Positions 49,630 to 60,000 of a DNA stretch of 64,000 nucleotides are shown here, piece by piece. Position 1 is the first letter of the stretch. The number at the start of each line of letters is the position of its first letter. The translations under genes were made by a program, and so were the position numbers. Source of the DNA: Anaerolineales bacterium (lineage in GTDB: Bacteria; Chloroflexota; Anaerolineae; 4572-78; J111); the NCBI GenBank assembly GCA_015075405.1, contig JABTUK010000002.1, positions 1,798,001 through 1,862,000 of the forward strand. The letters are read 5' to 3'. Under the pieces are notes generated by a model, which was given only the letters and a program-made list of their open reading frames with translations, had not been told where the DNA came from and made no database searches.

Positions 49630-50075
49630 AATTTTTTTGCCTCCGCTTCGGCTTCAACCCTCATCTGTTCAAAGTAGGTGGTGGCGTCCAGCAAATTAGT
49701 TTTGTCTGTGTCCCAATCACGGGGTTCAACCTGGGCTAACCAACCTTCACCGTAAGGGTCTTTGTTGACCAGTTCCGGTTCATCTTCCAGCCGCGGGTTG
49801 ATGAGCTTAATCACCCCGCTCACCGGCGAGGGAACACTCAAATTAGTTTTCATCGTTTCAATCGTCGCCAGTTCATCCCCCAAGGTTAAGGTGGTTCCTG
49901 CGGATTTGGGTTCGGCAAAGGCCACATCCCCCGAGCTTTGCTGGAGGTAATCGCTCAACCCAATCTGAACCAGGCCATCGTCCCATTTTACCCACAGGTG
50001 GTCGGCGGTGTAGAGCCGGTCGGCGGCGACTTTGAAGGTAAATTTATCAACTGTTGTTTCCAAAAATTCGGTCAT
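49626..50075 (-). CDS. GcvH-like lipoyl-carrier protein
   Basis: 149 residues. The GcvH fold is visible: LWVKWDDGLVQIGLSDYLQQ, GDVAFAEPKSAGTTL and the modified lysine in ATIETMKTNLSVPSPVSG. A longer C-terminal helix (about 40 residues) follows. No glycine cleavage P- or T-protein is nearby, so this may be a stand-alone lipoate-binding protein such as those tied to sulfur metabolism. AGGAGGAGTGTATCA precedes the ATG. Confidence 0.85.
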   Translation of the reverse strand: MTEFLETTVDKFTFKVAADRLYTADHLWVKWDDGLVQIGLSDYLQQSSGDVAFAEPKSAGTTLTLGDELATIETMKTNLSVPSPVSGVIKLINPRLEDEPELVNKDPYGEGWLAQVEPRDWDTDKTNLLDATTYFEQMRVEAEAEAKKL

Positions 50076-50206
50076 TGATACACTCCTCCTGAAAATAATT
50101 AGGGAATTTAACAACCAGATTTAGTCTCCAGGGGCGATTGCGGCCCTTCGAGGCCTGTCCCAAAATTTAGACGATTCTGTGGGACACATTCGCGTGCTAA
50201 CTTACC

Positions 50207-50584
50207 CTAAGTTGCCAGAAAATTGGGGCACGTGCGCCCTTCGGGGCCGCATAAAAGGGGCCGTTCCTGGATGCGGGCCGGATTGAGCAACTGGCAAAAC
50301 CACTCAAGCCAGCGTGTAACCGCTTCTTTATCTACCGCGTAGTAAATCCAGCGGGCATCCACCGCATCGTGGCGATTGTATACCAACCCGGCCTCTCGCA
50401 GCACCCGCAGATGGTGCGACAGCAGATTGGGCGGCAGGCCTAACCGTTCATTCAGTTCGCCGTTGCACGAGTCGCCTTCCATCAGCATGTTGAAGATGCG
50501 CAGGCGATTAGGGTCGGCCAGGGCCTTCAACACCATTGTGGCTTCGGGCAAGATTTGGTCGTCCATCAAGGGCGGCTTAATCAT
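50207..50584 (-). CDS. ArsR-family regulator
   Basis: 125 residues. LKALADPNRLRIFNMLM, a helix-3 site DSCNGELNERLGL with one Cys rather than CxC, recognition helix NLLSHHLRVLREAGL, wing DARWIYYAV, and C-terminal LLCGPEGRTCP. The one-plus-two cysteine layout could still bind arsenite. AGGAGA precedes the ATG. It faces the composite promoter 5, is divergent from the arsenate-reductase operon, and heads the lipoyl/DGC/OsmC/radical SAM cluster after a 130-bp gap. Confidence 0.88.
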   Translation of the reverse strand: MIKPPLMDDQILPEATMVLKALADPNRLRIFNMLMEGDSCNGELNERLGLPPNLLSHHLRVLREAGLVYNRHDAVDARWIYYAVDKEAVTRWLEWFCQLLNPARIQERPLLCGPEGRTCPNFLAT

Positions 50585-50618
50585 TGCTTTTTCTCCTACT
50601 CTAAGCTGGTGGTTTTAT

Positions 50619-50723
50619 TTCAATACTAGCTGAAATAAAGTGTACATCTTTCTATCAGGAGCGAATAGTGACATTTGTCACAAAGATAGGTGATGGATGT
50701 CATTTATTTCAACCCTCATCGAA
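50619..50723 (-). promoter_or_regulatory. composite promoter 5 for the ArsR gene at 50584
   Basis: Palindrome TTCAA-N6-CTGAA (50619-50634), minus-strand -10 TACACT (50639-50644), dyad GTGACATTTGTCAC (50668-50681), dyad GTGATGGATGTCAT (50690-50703), palindrome TTCAA-N6-TCGAA (50708-50723). Proximal dyad to -10 30.5 bp, dyads 22 bp apart, distal dyad to outer palindrome 19 bp, palindromes 89 bp apart. Confidence 0.75.
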
Positions 50724-50752
50724 ACAAAACCTACAAACGTGGCCGGTCTTTT

Positions 50753-50810
50753 TTGACGGGGTAAACTTTGTGAGGTATAGTAGAAGAAAATAAATTCAAA
50801 AAATATTGAT
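50753..50810 (+). promoter_or_regulatory. promoter and operator for the arsenate-reductase operon
   Basis: TTGACG (50753-50758), a 17-bp spacer and TATAGT (50776-50781) form a strong plus-strand promoter. TTCAA-N6-TTGAT (50795-50810) follows, in the start-site region, matching the ArsR-type palindrome at nine of ten positions. Divergent from composite promoter 5. The gene at 50850 begins about 60 bases after the predicted RNA start. Confidence 0.7.
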
Positions 50811-50849
50811 ATAACTATTTTTGATATTAAATCACTTGGAGACATCTTG

Positions 50850-51575
50850 ATGGATCAAATCACTATCTTTGGGGATATTCATGCGAATCTACCTGCCCTT
50901 GAAGCAGTTCAAGCGGATATGGCAGCGCGGAGATTATCCAATTTTTACTGCCTGGGAGATCTCGTCGGCTATGGTACTTCTCCTAACGAGGTAATTTCGG
51001 TCATTCGAGAGTGGAATATCCCAACCCTGATGGGTAATTATGATCAGGGCGTGGGGAACAGCAGCGATGATTGCGGCTGCGCCTACACCAACCCGGTGGC
51101 CGAGGCCTTAGGCAAACGCTCCATTGCCTGGACCAATGACCACACGACCGAAGAAAACAAAGCCTTCTTGCGCCAGTTACTCCAGCAGATACCGCTCCAA
51201 CTGGGGGATTTGCGGGTGGTATTGGTCCACGGCAGCCCGCGCCGGATCAACGAATATTTGTTTGAAGATCGGCCGGCCAGCAGCCTGGAGCGGCTGCTCG
51301 ATTTGGTGGAAGCGGATGTCCTGGTGTGCGGCCATACCCATCTGCCCTATCACCGCATCTTGCCCAGCGGCCGGCATGTCGTCAATGCCGGGAGTGTGGG
51401 GAAACCGAAGGATGGTGATCCGCGTGCTGGCTATGTGGTCTTGCAGGCCAGTGGCCGTGAGCTGGAGGTCAATTTTATGCGGGTAGCCTACGATATTGAG
51501 CGAGCGGCGCAGGCGATTGAAGCCAGCACGATGCCGCACGAATATGCCCAAATGCTCCGCACCGGCAAGGGTTGA
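50850..51575 (+). CDS. metallophosphoesterase (YfcE/MJ0936-like)
   Basis: 241 residues. The phosphoesterase motifs are complete: GDIHANLPAL, CLGDLVGYG, TLMGNYDQG, LVHGSPRRI, VCGHTHLPYHR, NAGSVGKP. It needs two metals and cleaves phosphodiesters or monoesters; the substrate is unknown. A Cys pair DDCGCAY is an insertion. The ATG at 50850 has TTGGAG eight bases before; a TTG at 50847 is less likely. Followed by the ArsR-ArsC fusion in the same operon. Confidence 0.88.
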   Translation: MDQITIFGDIHANLPALEAVQADMAARRLSNFYCLGDLVGYGTSPNEVISVIREWNIPTLMGNYDQGVGNSSDDCGCAYTNPVAEALGKRSIAWTNDHTTEENKAFLRQLLQQIPLQLGDLRVVLVHGSPRRINEYLFEDRPASSLERLLDLVEADVLVCGHTHLPYHRILPSGRHVVNAGSVGKPKDGDPRAGYVVLQASGRELEVNFMRVAYDIERAAQAIEASTMPHEYAQMLRTGKG

Positions 51576-51609
51576 GTGCTAGAAATCTGACCCAAGAGAG
51601 GAGGTTAGC

Positions 51610-52440
<831 letters not shown>

Positions 52441-52480
52441 GTTTTTTAACCAATACTATAAACAAAACAAAGAGGTTAAC

Positions 52481-52915
52481 GTGACAAAGGAAAAAGTGTT
52501 GTTTTTGTGTACGGGCAATTCAGCCCGGAGCCAGATGGCAGAGGCTTTTCTAAGAGTCTACGCCGGTGACAGATATGAGGTTCATAGCGCCGGTTTATAC
52601 CCCAAGGGTATTAATCCCTATACGGCCCAGGTAATGGAGGAGAAAGGGATTAGTATGGCCGGCCATCGCTCGAAAAGCGTCAAGGAATATCTGGCTAACT
52701 CTACCTTTAGCTACTTCTTCACCGTTTGTAATCACGCCGAAGAGAACTGCCCGAAAGCTTTTTTGATGAGTGCAGGGCGGCACTATCATTGGGATTTTGA
52801 AGACCCGGCGGCCTTTGTCGGTTCGGAAGAGGAAACACTGAATAAGTTTAGAGAGGTGCGGGACCAGATCGAGGCGCGGGTCAAAGCATGGGTCCACGAA
52901 CAGATGCCGGTGTGA
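52481..52915 (+). CDS. arsC: arsenate reductase, LMW-PTPase type (ArsC)
   Basis: 144 residues from a GTG at 52481 (AGAGGTTAAC upstream); an ATG at 52418 overlaps the previous gene. P-loop FLCTGNSARSQMAEA, redox cysteines TVCNHAEENCP with the normal seven-residue spacing, and the aspartate in DFEDPAAFVGSEEE. It reduces arsenate to arsenite with thioredoxin in known relatives. All three Cys are present, so it is the likely active partner of the fusion encoded just before. Confidence 0.92.
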   Translation: MTKEKVLFLCTGNSARSQMAEAFLRVYAGDRYEVHSAGLYPKGINPYTAQVMEEKGISMAGHRSKSVKEYLANSTFSYFFTVCNHAEENCPKAFLMSAGRHYHWDFEDPAAFVGSEEETLNKFREVRDQIEARVKAWVHEQMPV

Positions 52916-53393
52916 TCATAAGTTCTGCGAGGTAGTCACTGGTACGACCATTGAAGAATCAATAAAAAAACGCCGCCTTGCCCCATCCGCATGATAGTGA
53001 CACAGCTTGATTGGGTGGTCACGCCACCTAATCTCAATAAGCTCCTCATCTCCACCGAAGAGCTTTTTCACTTTCTTTTATTGTCTCACCAGCTTGGCCA
53101 TGAGTCAGGCCACCAGACGATGCGCAATCGAGCGCGGCTTGGGTATGGCACAGGCTTCATCCAGAGCTGCCAGAAAGGACTCGATCTGCTCCTCAGCCAC
53201 CACCTCAATCGGCAGCCAGCGCAATTCCTCGCCTGGGGGTATGGATAATTCGGCCTCTTTTTGCTTCTCCGGGGTGGTCTGTGAAGCCAAAACGCTCTCC
53301 AACTTCTAGCCTCACTTGCTCATTTATGTTAAAATAGAAAAACTTTCAAATCTTACCCATTCCCTCTTATAATGATAAAGAAAGGTAACGGCT
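52916..53393. other. intergenic stretch, possible small minus-strand ORF
   Basis: No clear gene. A 65-residue minus-strand frame (53105-53302) starting from TTG reads ETTPEKQKEAELSIPPGEE-like charged sequence with a C-terminal helix but has no good ribosome site or recognised family. A short A-rich run (AAAAAAACGCCGCC) follows the arsC gene and could mark its 3' end. The helicase gene's ribosome site is AAAGG at about 53380. Confidence 0.35.
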
Positions 53394-56249
53394 ATGTTTG
53401 GCCTAGATACGCAAATCGAGCGCCGCCGCCAGCGAGCCACCGAAGATATTGCTGCTATTGTCAATCGCGGCCAGCACCCTGTTTACAGCCCCTTTGAGGT
53501 TACCTCCCAATCCAAACAAACCTACCGTGTCCAGATTCGCTCCCTGACCGACCTGCTCAATAGCTGTACTTGCGCCGACTACCAAACCAACCTGCTGGGC
53601 ACCTGCAAACACATCGAAGCAGTGCTGCTGCATCTGCGCGAAAACCTGGGCGACCAGTGGGACAAGGTAGCAGCAGAAAAGCCGCCAGTAGCCCAAATTT
53701 TTCTGCACCACGCCCAGGAAACCACCATCCGCATCACCCTGCCCCTGCCCGGCCCGCCAACCCTCAGCAAACTGCTCAAACGTTACTTTGACGCCGATGG
53801 CCTTTTGACCGGCTCACCGCTCAAGACTCTGTCGGCTCTGCTCCAAGCGCTGGCCGCCCTGCCGGCCCGCCAGCGCGATTCCATCCAGGTCACGCCCGAA
53901 GTCGAGCAGCACCTCGGCCGCCTCCAGGACATCGAAGCCATCGAACGTCAGAAAGAGTGGTTCCGGGAGCAGACCGAACAGGGCCATCGCTCCTTCAACC
54001 TGCTCTCCACTCCGCTCTACGGCTACCAGCAGGAAGGCGCGATGCACCTGGCCTTTGGCCGCCGGGCCATGCTGGCCGACGATATGGGCCTGGGCAAAAC
54101 GGTCCAGGCCATCGCCGCCACCAGCTTATTACACCAACTACGCGACATTCAACGGGTGCTGGTGGTTTGCCCAGCCTCCCTCAAACACCAATGGGCGCGC
54201 GAAATCCGGCGATTCACCTCTTTCTCGGCCAATATTATCGAAGGCGGCCTGCGCGACCGCCGCAACGCCTACCAAAACCCGGCCTTCTTCTCCATCATCA
54301 ATATCATCAATTATGAAGTCGCCCTGCGTGATGAAGATGAACTGCGCCGGCTGCGGCCCGACCTCATCATCTTGGATGAGGCCCAGCGCATCAAAAACTG
54401 GCGCACCAAAACCGCCGATGCGGTCAAACGGCTGCGCAGCCCCTACGCCTTTGTTTTGACCGGCACGCCTCTGGAAAATCGCCTGGACGAACTGTACAGT
54501 ATCTTTCAGTTCATTGACCCGGCTATCCTCGGCCCGCTGTGGCGCTTCAACCAGCGCTTTTTCCAGGTCGAGCGCAAATCGCCTACCTCCAGCTCCTACA
54601 AAGTGCTGGGCTACAAAAACCTCGACGAACTGCGCCAACTCATCTCGCCCTACGTCTTGCGCCGGGTGCGCGACGAGGTGCTGCACGACCTGCCCGACCG
54701 TATTGACAACAATTTTTTTGTGCCGATGACCGATCCCCAGTGGAAAGCCTACGAAGAGTTTCGCACTACCGTGGCCCAACTCATCGCCAAAGCCCAACGC
54801 CGGCCGCTGACCCCTCAGGAGCATAAAATCTTGCTGGGCGCGCTGGTCAAAATGCGCCTCATCTGCAACGCCCTGGCTCTGCACGACCCCGACCTGACCC
54901 CCAAAGACCGCGAAAAAACCTCGCCCAAGCTGCAAGAACTGACCGACATTCTGGACGATGAAGTAGCCAACAACGGCCACAAAGCCATCCTCTTCAGCCA
55001 GTGGACCAACATGCTCCACCTGACCTACCCGGTGCTGGACCGGCTCAACCTGGGCCGCGTCACCCTCAGCGGCGACGTGCCCACCCCCAAACGGGGCGAA
55101 CTGATTGAGCGTTTTCTCAACGACGACAAATGCAAAGTTTTCCTCTCCACCGACGCCGGCGGGGTGGGCCTCAACCTGCAGGCGGCCAGCCTGGTGGTCA
55201 ACCTGGATTTGCCCTGGAACCCGGCGGTGCTGGACCAGCGCATCGCCCGCGCCCACCGTCACGGCCAGTTGCATACGGTCAACGTGATTAACCTGATTGC
55301 CAAAGACACCATCGAGGAGCGCATCCTCGACACTCTGGCTACCAAGCGCAATGTTTTTGCCGGCGTCTTCGGCAACGAGGAAGCGCCGGGCGAGATTACC
55401 TTTTTCGACACCGGCCAGAGCTTGCTGCAAAAGATTGACGAAATGCTTGGCGCGCCGCCGCCTGAAGTCAAGCTCGACCTGGCCCCCAAAGCTGCGCCTG
55501 AGCCGGAAGCCGCCCCCGCGCCCACCCTGCGCGGCCTGGCCGACCGGCTGGTGGCCCAGTTCCCCGGCCGGATTATGCTGGTGCGCCGCGTCGCTCCCCT
55601 GCCCGGCGCATCCACCGACGGCAATATTTTGGTGGTGGTAGACCGTGCCCCCACCGAACTGCGGCCCCAGATCGAAAAGATGGTCGCCGAGCATTTTGGC
55701 GACACGGCCTCGCCGCCCGGCCTGCACCTGATGGAGCCAGAAAGCTACCGCGCCCTGGTCGCCCTGACCGGCGGCGCAGTGGAACAGGCCGCCGCCGAGG
55801 CCTACCGCGCCCCTTCGCTGCCCGCTCCGGCCGCCCGCGCCGCCGACGCCCAAAAGCTGCAAAAAGCGCGAACCGGCTTTGATACGGCCAATAAGCGGCT
55901 GCAACTGGCCCGCGTAGTCCTGCAAGGCGGCTTCCCCGAAGAAGTGCTGCGGCCTATCCACCAGGCCCTGGGCTGGGCGCTGACCGCTCACCTGGCCCTG
56001 CTCAAAGAGCGCGACCCCGGTCCCGACCTACCCTCGGCCCGGCTAATCCAGGCCGAACTGGTCGAAACGAAGCGGCTTGACGCCGCCCTGGCCGCCCGCC
56101 TGGCCCACGTCCGCGAGTTGACCACCCCGCCCGGCCCGGATGAAGAAGAGTTGCCGCCCCCTTCCCTCGAAACCGCCGAAAGCCTGGTCGAGACGGTGCA
56201 GGATTTGGTTAACAAAGGGTATGAATTGGTAGCGGAAGCGGGGCTGTAA
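53394..56249 (+). CDS. SWIM-SNF2 helicase
   Basis: 951 residues. SWIM zinc finger near 58-73 (C58-x-C60...C71-x-H73), then a SNF2 ATPase: Walker A DDMGLGKTVQAIA near 229, DEAQRIKNW near 328, LTGTPLENR, and in domain II LFSQWTNML, FLSTDAGGVGLNLQ, QRIARAHRHGQ. The C-terminal 250 residues are unusual, rich in Pro-Ala linker and long helices. It may remodel protein-DNA or RNA complexes. It is one base away from the nucleotidyltransferase gene. It could be a general remodeller or part of a defence set. Confidence 0.88.
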   Translation: MFGLDTQIERRRQRATEDIAAIVNRGQHPVYSPFEVTSQSKQTYRVQIRSLTDLLNSCTCADYQTNLLGTCKHIEAVLLHLRENLGDQWDKVAAEKPPVAQIFLHHAQETTIRITLPLPGPPTLSKLLKRYFDADGLLTGSPLKTLSALLQALAALPARQRDSIQVTPEVEQHLGRLQDIEAIERQKEWFREQTEQGHRSFNLLSTPLYGYQQEGAMHLAFGRRAMLADDMGLGKTVQAIAATSLLHQLRDIQRVLVVCPASLKHQWAREIRRFTSFSANIIEGGLRDRRNAYQNPAFFSIINIINYEVALRDEDELRRLRPDLIILDEAQRIKNWRTKTADAVKRLRSPYAFVLTGTPLENRLDELYSIFQFIDPAILGPLWRFNQRFFQVERKSPTSSSYKVLGYKNLDELRQLISPYVLRRVRDEVLHDLPDRIDNNFFVPMTDPQWKAYEEFRTTVAQLIAKAQRRPLTPQEHKILLGALVKMRLICNALALHDPDLTPKDREKTSPKLQELTDILDDEVANNGHKAILFSQWTNMLHLTYPVLDRLNLGRVTLSGDVPTPKRGELIERFLNDDKCKVFLSTDAGGVGLNLQAASLVVNLDLPWNPAVLDQRIARAHRHGQLHTVNVINLIAKDTIEERILDTLATKRNVFAGVFGNEEAPGEITFFDTGQSLLQKIDEMLGAPPPEVKLDLAPKAAPEPEAAPAPTLRGLADRLVAQFPGRIMLVRRVAPLPGASTDGNILVVVDRAPTELRPQIEKMVAEHFGDTASPPGLHLMEPESYRALVALTGGAVEQAAAEAYRAPSLPAPAARAADAQKLQKARTGFDTANKRLQLARVVLQGGFPEEVLRPIHQALGWALTAHLALLKERDPGPDLPSARLIQAELVETKRLDAALAARLAHVRELTTPPGPDEEELPPPSLETAESLVETVQDLVNKGYELVAEAGL

Positions 56250-56250
56250 G

Positions 56251-56901
56251 ATGAATTTTTCCTCATCTGTCGAAACAAAAGCAGCTACCCAACGGCGAAT
56301 GCTTTTGGAGATGGCTCGGCGGCGAGTCAAACCGGGTACGGGTAGCGCAATTAGCCTGTTGGAGCAGCGCATGGCAGTGCACAAATGGCCGGATCTTTCA
56401 CCCATTCTAAAAGACATACCCTGGGCTGTCATTGGCGGTGTAGCCACGCGGGCTTATATGCCCGAACGAGCTACGCAAGATTTAGATATTTTAATAGCCG
56501 GTTCGGACTCCAAGAAAGCCCGTCGGCGGTTATCGTCGGCTGGTTTCGTTTATCGGCACAACCTGACCATTGGCGGCGGAGCCTGGCAGACCCCAGAGGG
56601 TCAATCATTGGATGTGGTTGAAATTAATGCCCCCTGGCTGTCAGAGGCTTTGAAACAACTTCAAACAGACCCGCAAGGACTACCGGTACTTTCCCTGCCC
56701 TATCTGGTTTTGCTTAAATTTCAAGCCAGCCGGCTTCAAGATTTAGCCGACATATCTCGCATGTTGGGTCTGGCCTCGGCGGAGGATCGTCAGGCTACCC
56801 GCCATGTCTTCGCTAAATGGCAACCTGATGAATTGGACGATTTGGAAAGTCTAATCACCCTGGGAGACCTGGAATTAGGCCGAGACTTATCCCAGGGATG
56901 A
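56251..56901 (+). CDS. nucleotidyltransferase-fold protein
   Basis: 216 residues. The minimal nucleotidyltransferase signature is present: IGGVATRAYMPERATQDLDILI, with the two Asp of DxD and a further acidic residue in LDVVEIN. Relatives are AbiEii-type toxins, and the DUF1814-like group. It follows the helicase stop by one base and may be its partner. No antitoxin is clear, so this label stays broad. Confidence 0.7.
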   Translation: MNFSSSVETKAATQRRMLLEMARRRVKPGTGSAISLLEQRMAVHKWPDLSPILKDIPWAVIGGVATRAYMPERATQDLDILIAGSDSKKARRRLSSAGFVYRHNLTIGGGAWQTPEGQSLDVVEINAPWLSEALKQLQTDPQGLPVLSLPYLVLLKFQASRLQDLADISRMLGLASAEDRQATRHVFAKWQPDELDDLESLITLGDLELGRDLSQG

Positions 56902-57082
56902 TGAAAAAACTGTAGAGCCGGGATTGAGATATATTCTATCAACCGTTTCATGAATTATTTCCAGCGCTGGCCGAAAAAGAGACCCGCACTCACCTTCCTT
57001 AGCCAAGAGAAGGGCATTACTAACGAGAAAGTATTGAACGGATTGAAATAAAAAATAACAAGCACTTGAAAGGAACTGGCAG

Positions 57083-60000
57083 ATGATTCTACGTGGTCAA
57101 CTTATCGCCGAATCTCCAATTTATCGCGGAAACGCCCGCAAAACGTTGTTTACCCGCGATGGCGATGGCAAGCAGCGGCTGGTCTCGCTGGCCGGAGAGA
57201 TCGAAGGCACAGCCCAGGCCCTGATGGATGCCTTTATCGGCCAATCCCGTGATGGCCGGAATATGGGCCTGTTGGAGCGCCTGTGGCTGCGCCTGTACAA
57301 TGCGCCGCTGCCGCGCCAGCTTATTTCTGGCGTGGACTGCAAATTGCAAAAAGGGTACTACCCCCGCGACAACTTCTTTGATTTGCGCATGGGCCTCAAG
57401 TTGGACGAGGATCGCTGGGCCGCCGAGGCCAACGCCAATTACAAAATGGAAACCTTGTACCGCCATTCCGTGTTCGATTTCAGCCTGACGGTAGACGACG
57501 CCGTGCTGCGGCAGGGCGATAATCAGGCTCGGCTGTATTATCTGCTGCAAGAACTCGGCGAGGGCCGCTTTTGGTTTGGCGCCGGCAAGAGCAAAGGCAT
57601 GGGCCGCTGCCGCCTGGAGCTAAAGCTGCCTTTTGCTGCTCCCGCCACACCTCCGGCCACGTCGAGTCAGGCCAATCACCTCAGCGTCACCTTAACCTTT
57701 AATGCGGCCAATCCCCTGCTGGTCGGTTGGAATTGGGGCAAGGTTGATCCCGAAACGCCGGCCTTTGCCGCCATTGAGGGCCGTGTTTTGGTTGAAAGTA
57801 TGCGCGATCTGCCCGACCCGATTCGGACGCGCCTGGCTATGGGCCTGGCCGGTCCCATCCTCAACCCCGCAGATTGGAAGCGCAAACTGGCCGACTATTT
57901 GCCCCGGGTCATTGCCATCTGGCTGCAAGAACATTCCAGCGGTGAATCCGACTCCTGGACGCTGACCGCTGCCGCCTTGAAAAAACTGGGCAAAGGCAAG
58001 TATGCGCTGGCCCCCAAGCTCCTCACCCAACTCGAACCCTTGGTAGACCGGGCCTTCCCCACACCGCAAACCGCCGAAGCCGCTGTCAAGGAAGCCCTGG
58101 GGTCAAAGTCGAACATGGCCAAACGAGTCCTTGAGGTTTTGGAAGTTAAGACCGTAGCTAACCAGCAACTCAATCACACGGCCTGGCAAGAAATTGCCGC
58201 CAGTCTGGGCCTCGATCACGCCGCGGCGTCTGGCCTGGCCGAACAATTGGCCGCCCAAATCCAGGATGAAGCCGCCCTGACCGAAACGCTGGCTCAAGCC
58301 AGCCGGCAAGTGCTGCCTCGCTTCTACCAGCAAATTGACCAGCAGATCAACCTGCTGCAAAGCGACGCCTGGCTCGACGCTGAACTCGCCAACCGCCAGC
58401 AGCACCTCCGCATCAAAATGTTATTGCAGCGCGGCAAAATTGACGAGCGGCAGTGGAACAACCGCAATCAGGCCCCTGAGGGAGTCACCCTGGCCGCCTG
58501 GCGAGAATTCCTCGACGCCCACAGCCGGGTGCGCTTCCAACATCTGTTAAACGCCCGCAACCTGCAAAAAAGCATCACCAACGACGAGAATTTTATTGCC
58601 TTTCTCCAGGCTTATCGCACCCGCACCCGCCAGGAGTTAGCCCAACCCTACCACATTGACTTTCGGGAAGGCGGGCCGGCCAACCGCGAAGTCTCTCGCA
58701 AATACGGCAAACCCTACGATACCGTCTTTATGCGCATGCTCTCCTGGGCTCCGTCTGCTCAGGAGCAGGGCCAGTGGGAGATTTATATTCCCGGCAGCAC
58801 CATCAAAGGCGCGTTTAGAAAACGGGCCACCCAGGTTCTCAGAACATTGTGGGGCGAGTCGGGTAAAACCACGCAGCTTTTGGACCGCCTCTTTGGCCGG
58901 CAGGGGCAGCGCGGCCTGGTCTTCTTCGCCGACGCTTATCTAACCGACCCCTACGACCCTAACCGGGCCTGGTGCTCCATGGACGGGGTCAAGATGAATC
59001 CCAAAACCGGCCAGCCGGTCGAGTCGGCCAAGCGGGATTACCTTTTTGCCTATGGTTCTAAACTAAACTTCAAGCTCCAGTTGGACCTCCAGGATTTGAC
59101 TGCCGCGGACATGGAAGCCTATTCCCTGCTCACCCACCTGCTCCGCGACTTTCAACGCGGCGACATCCCCATTGGCGGGGAAAAGACCAGCGGCTTTGGC
59201 TGGGTAACGGCCCAAATAGCCGGACTCACCTGGCTGACCGCCGCCCCCGATGCGCTGACCCAGCAGTTGTTTGGCTCTCCGACCCTGACGCCGGCAGGTC
59301 TCTGGCAGCGCCTCGACCTGGCCGGAGAGGCGGCGGTCAGCGCCTTACAAGCCTCACAGCCCTTAACCACGGAAACCAAACCGGGCCCAACCCCGCCCCG
59401 CGCCAGGGCCGGCTTTGTTTCCCACCGGGCTTTTGGCGGACACTGCGGCATCCTGGCCGTGTCCGCGGAAGTGTTAACCCCGCTCCACATCCGCGAAAGC
59501 GGCGAACCTTCGTACCGGGCTGGTCTGGCCGATGGGCCGGTCAACGGCTGGGACTTCTTTTCGATGTCCGCGCCGGAAGCGGCCATGCGCGATGCGTCGA
59601 AAATATACGCCCTGCCCAGCCGGAGCATCCGCGGGCTGCTGCGCCACCTCTATACCATTGCCAGCGATTCCGGCCAGGAGAGTCCTGATATCAGCCGCTT
59701 AAACCCGGTTGACAGCCTGTTTGGCTGGGTGGGTAAAGGGCAAAATCAGGCTCTAATGGCTCGCCTGTCTTTTGGCTTCGGCCTTTTTGCTGCGCCGGAA
59801 TTGGCCTGGTTCAAAGCGCCCTATCCCTACAGCGGCTGGCAATACAGCGGCAACGAATGGCAACACGCAGCCGGCAGCGCCGTACCCAAATCGCTGATCA
59901 GTAAAAATTGGCGGCTCTTTCCGCACGCCCCTCTGGCCCCGATAACCCAACAGTTGGCTGAGTTTCAACCGGATACGGCGCAGGCCAGCTACTTCCGGGC

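Noticed and set aside
52991..53302. small open frames on both strands
   Set aside because: No ribosome sites or recognised motifs; recorded only as a low-confidence intergenic stretch.
54138..55991. 617-residue open frame on the minus strand
   Set aside because: It lies entirely opposite the SNF2 helicase gene, is rich in Gly/Gln/Val in the pattern of an antisense shadow of Ala/Pro/Leu codons, has no recognisable motif, and the plus strand has a full set of helicase motifs.
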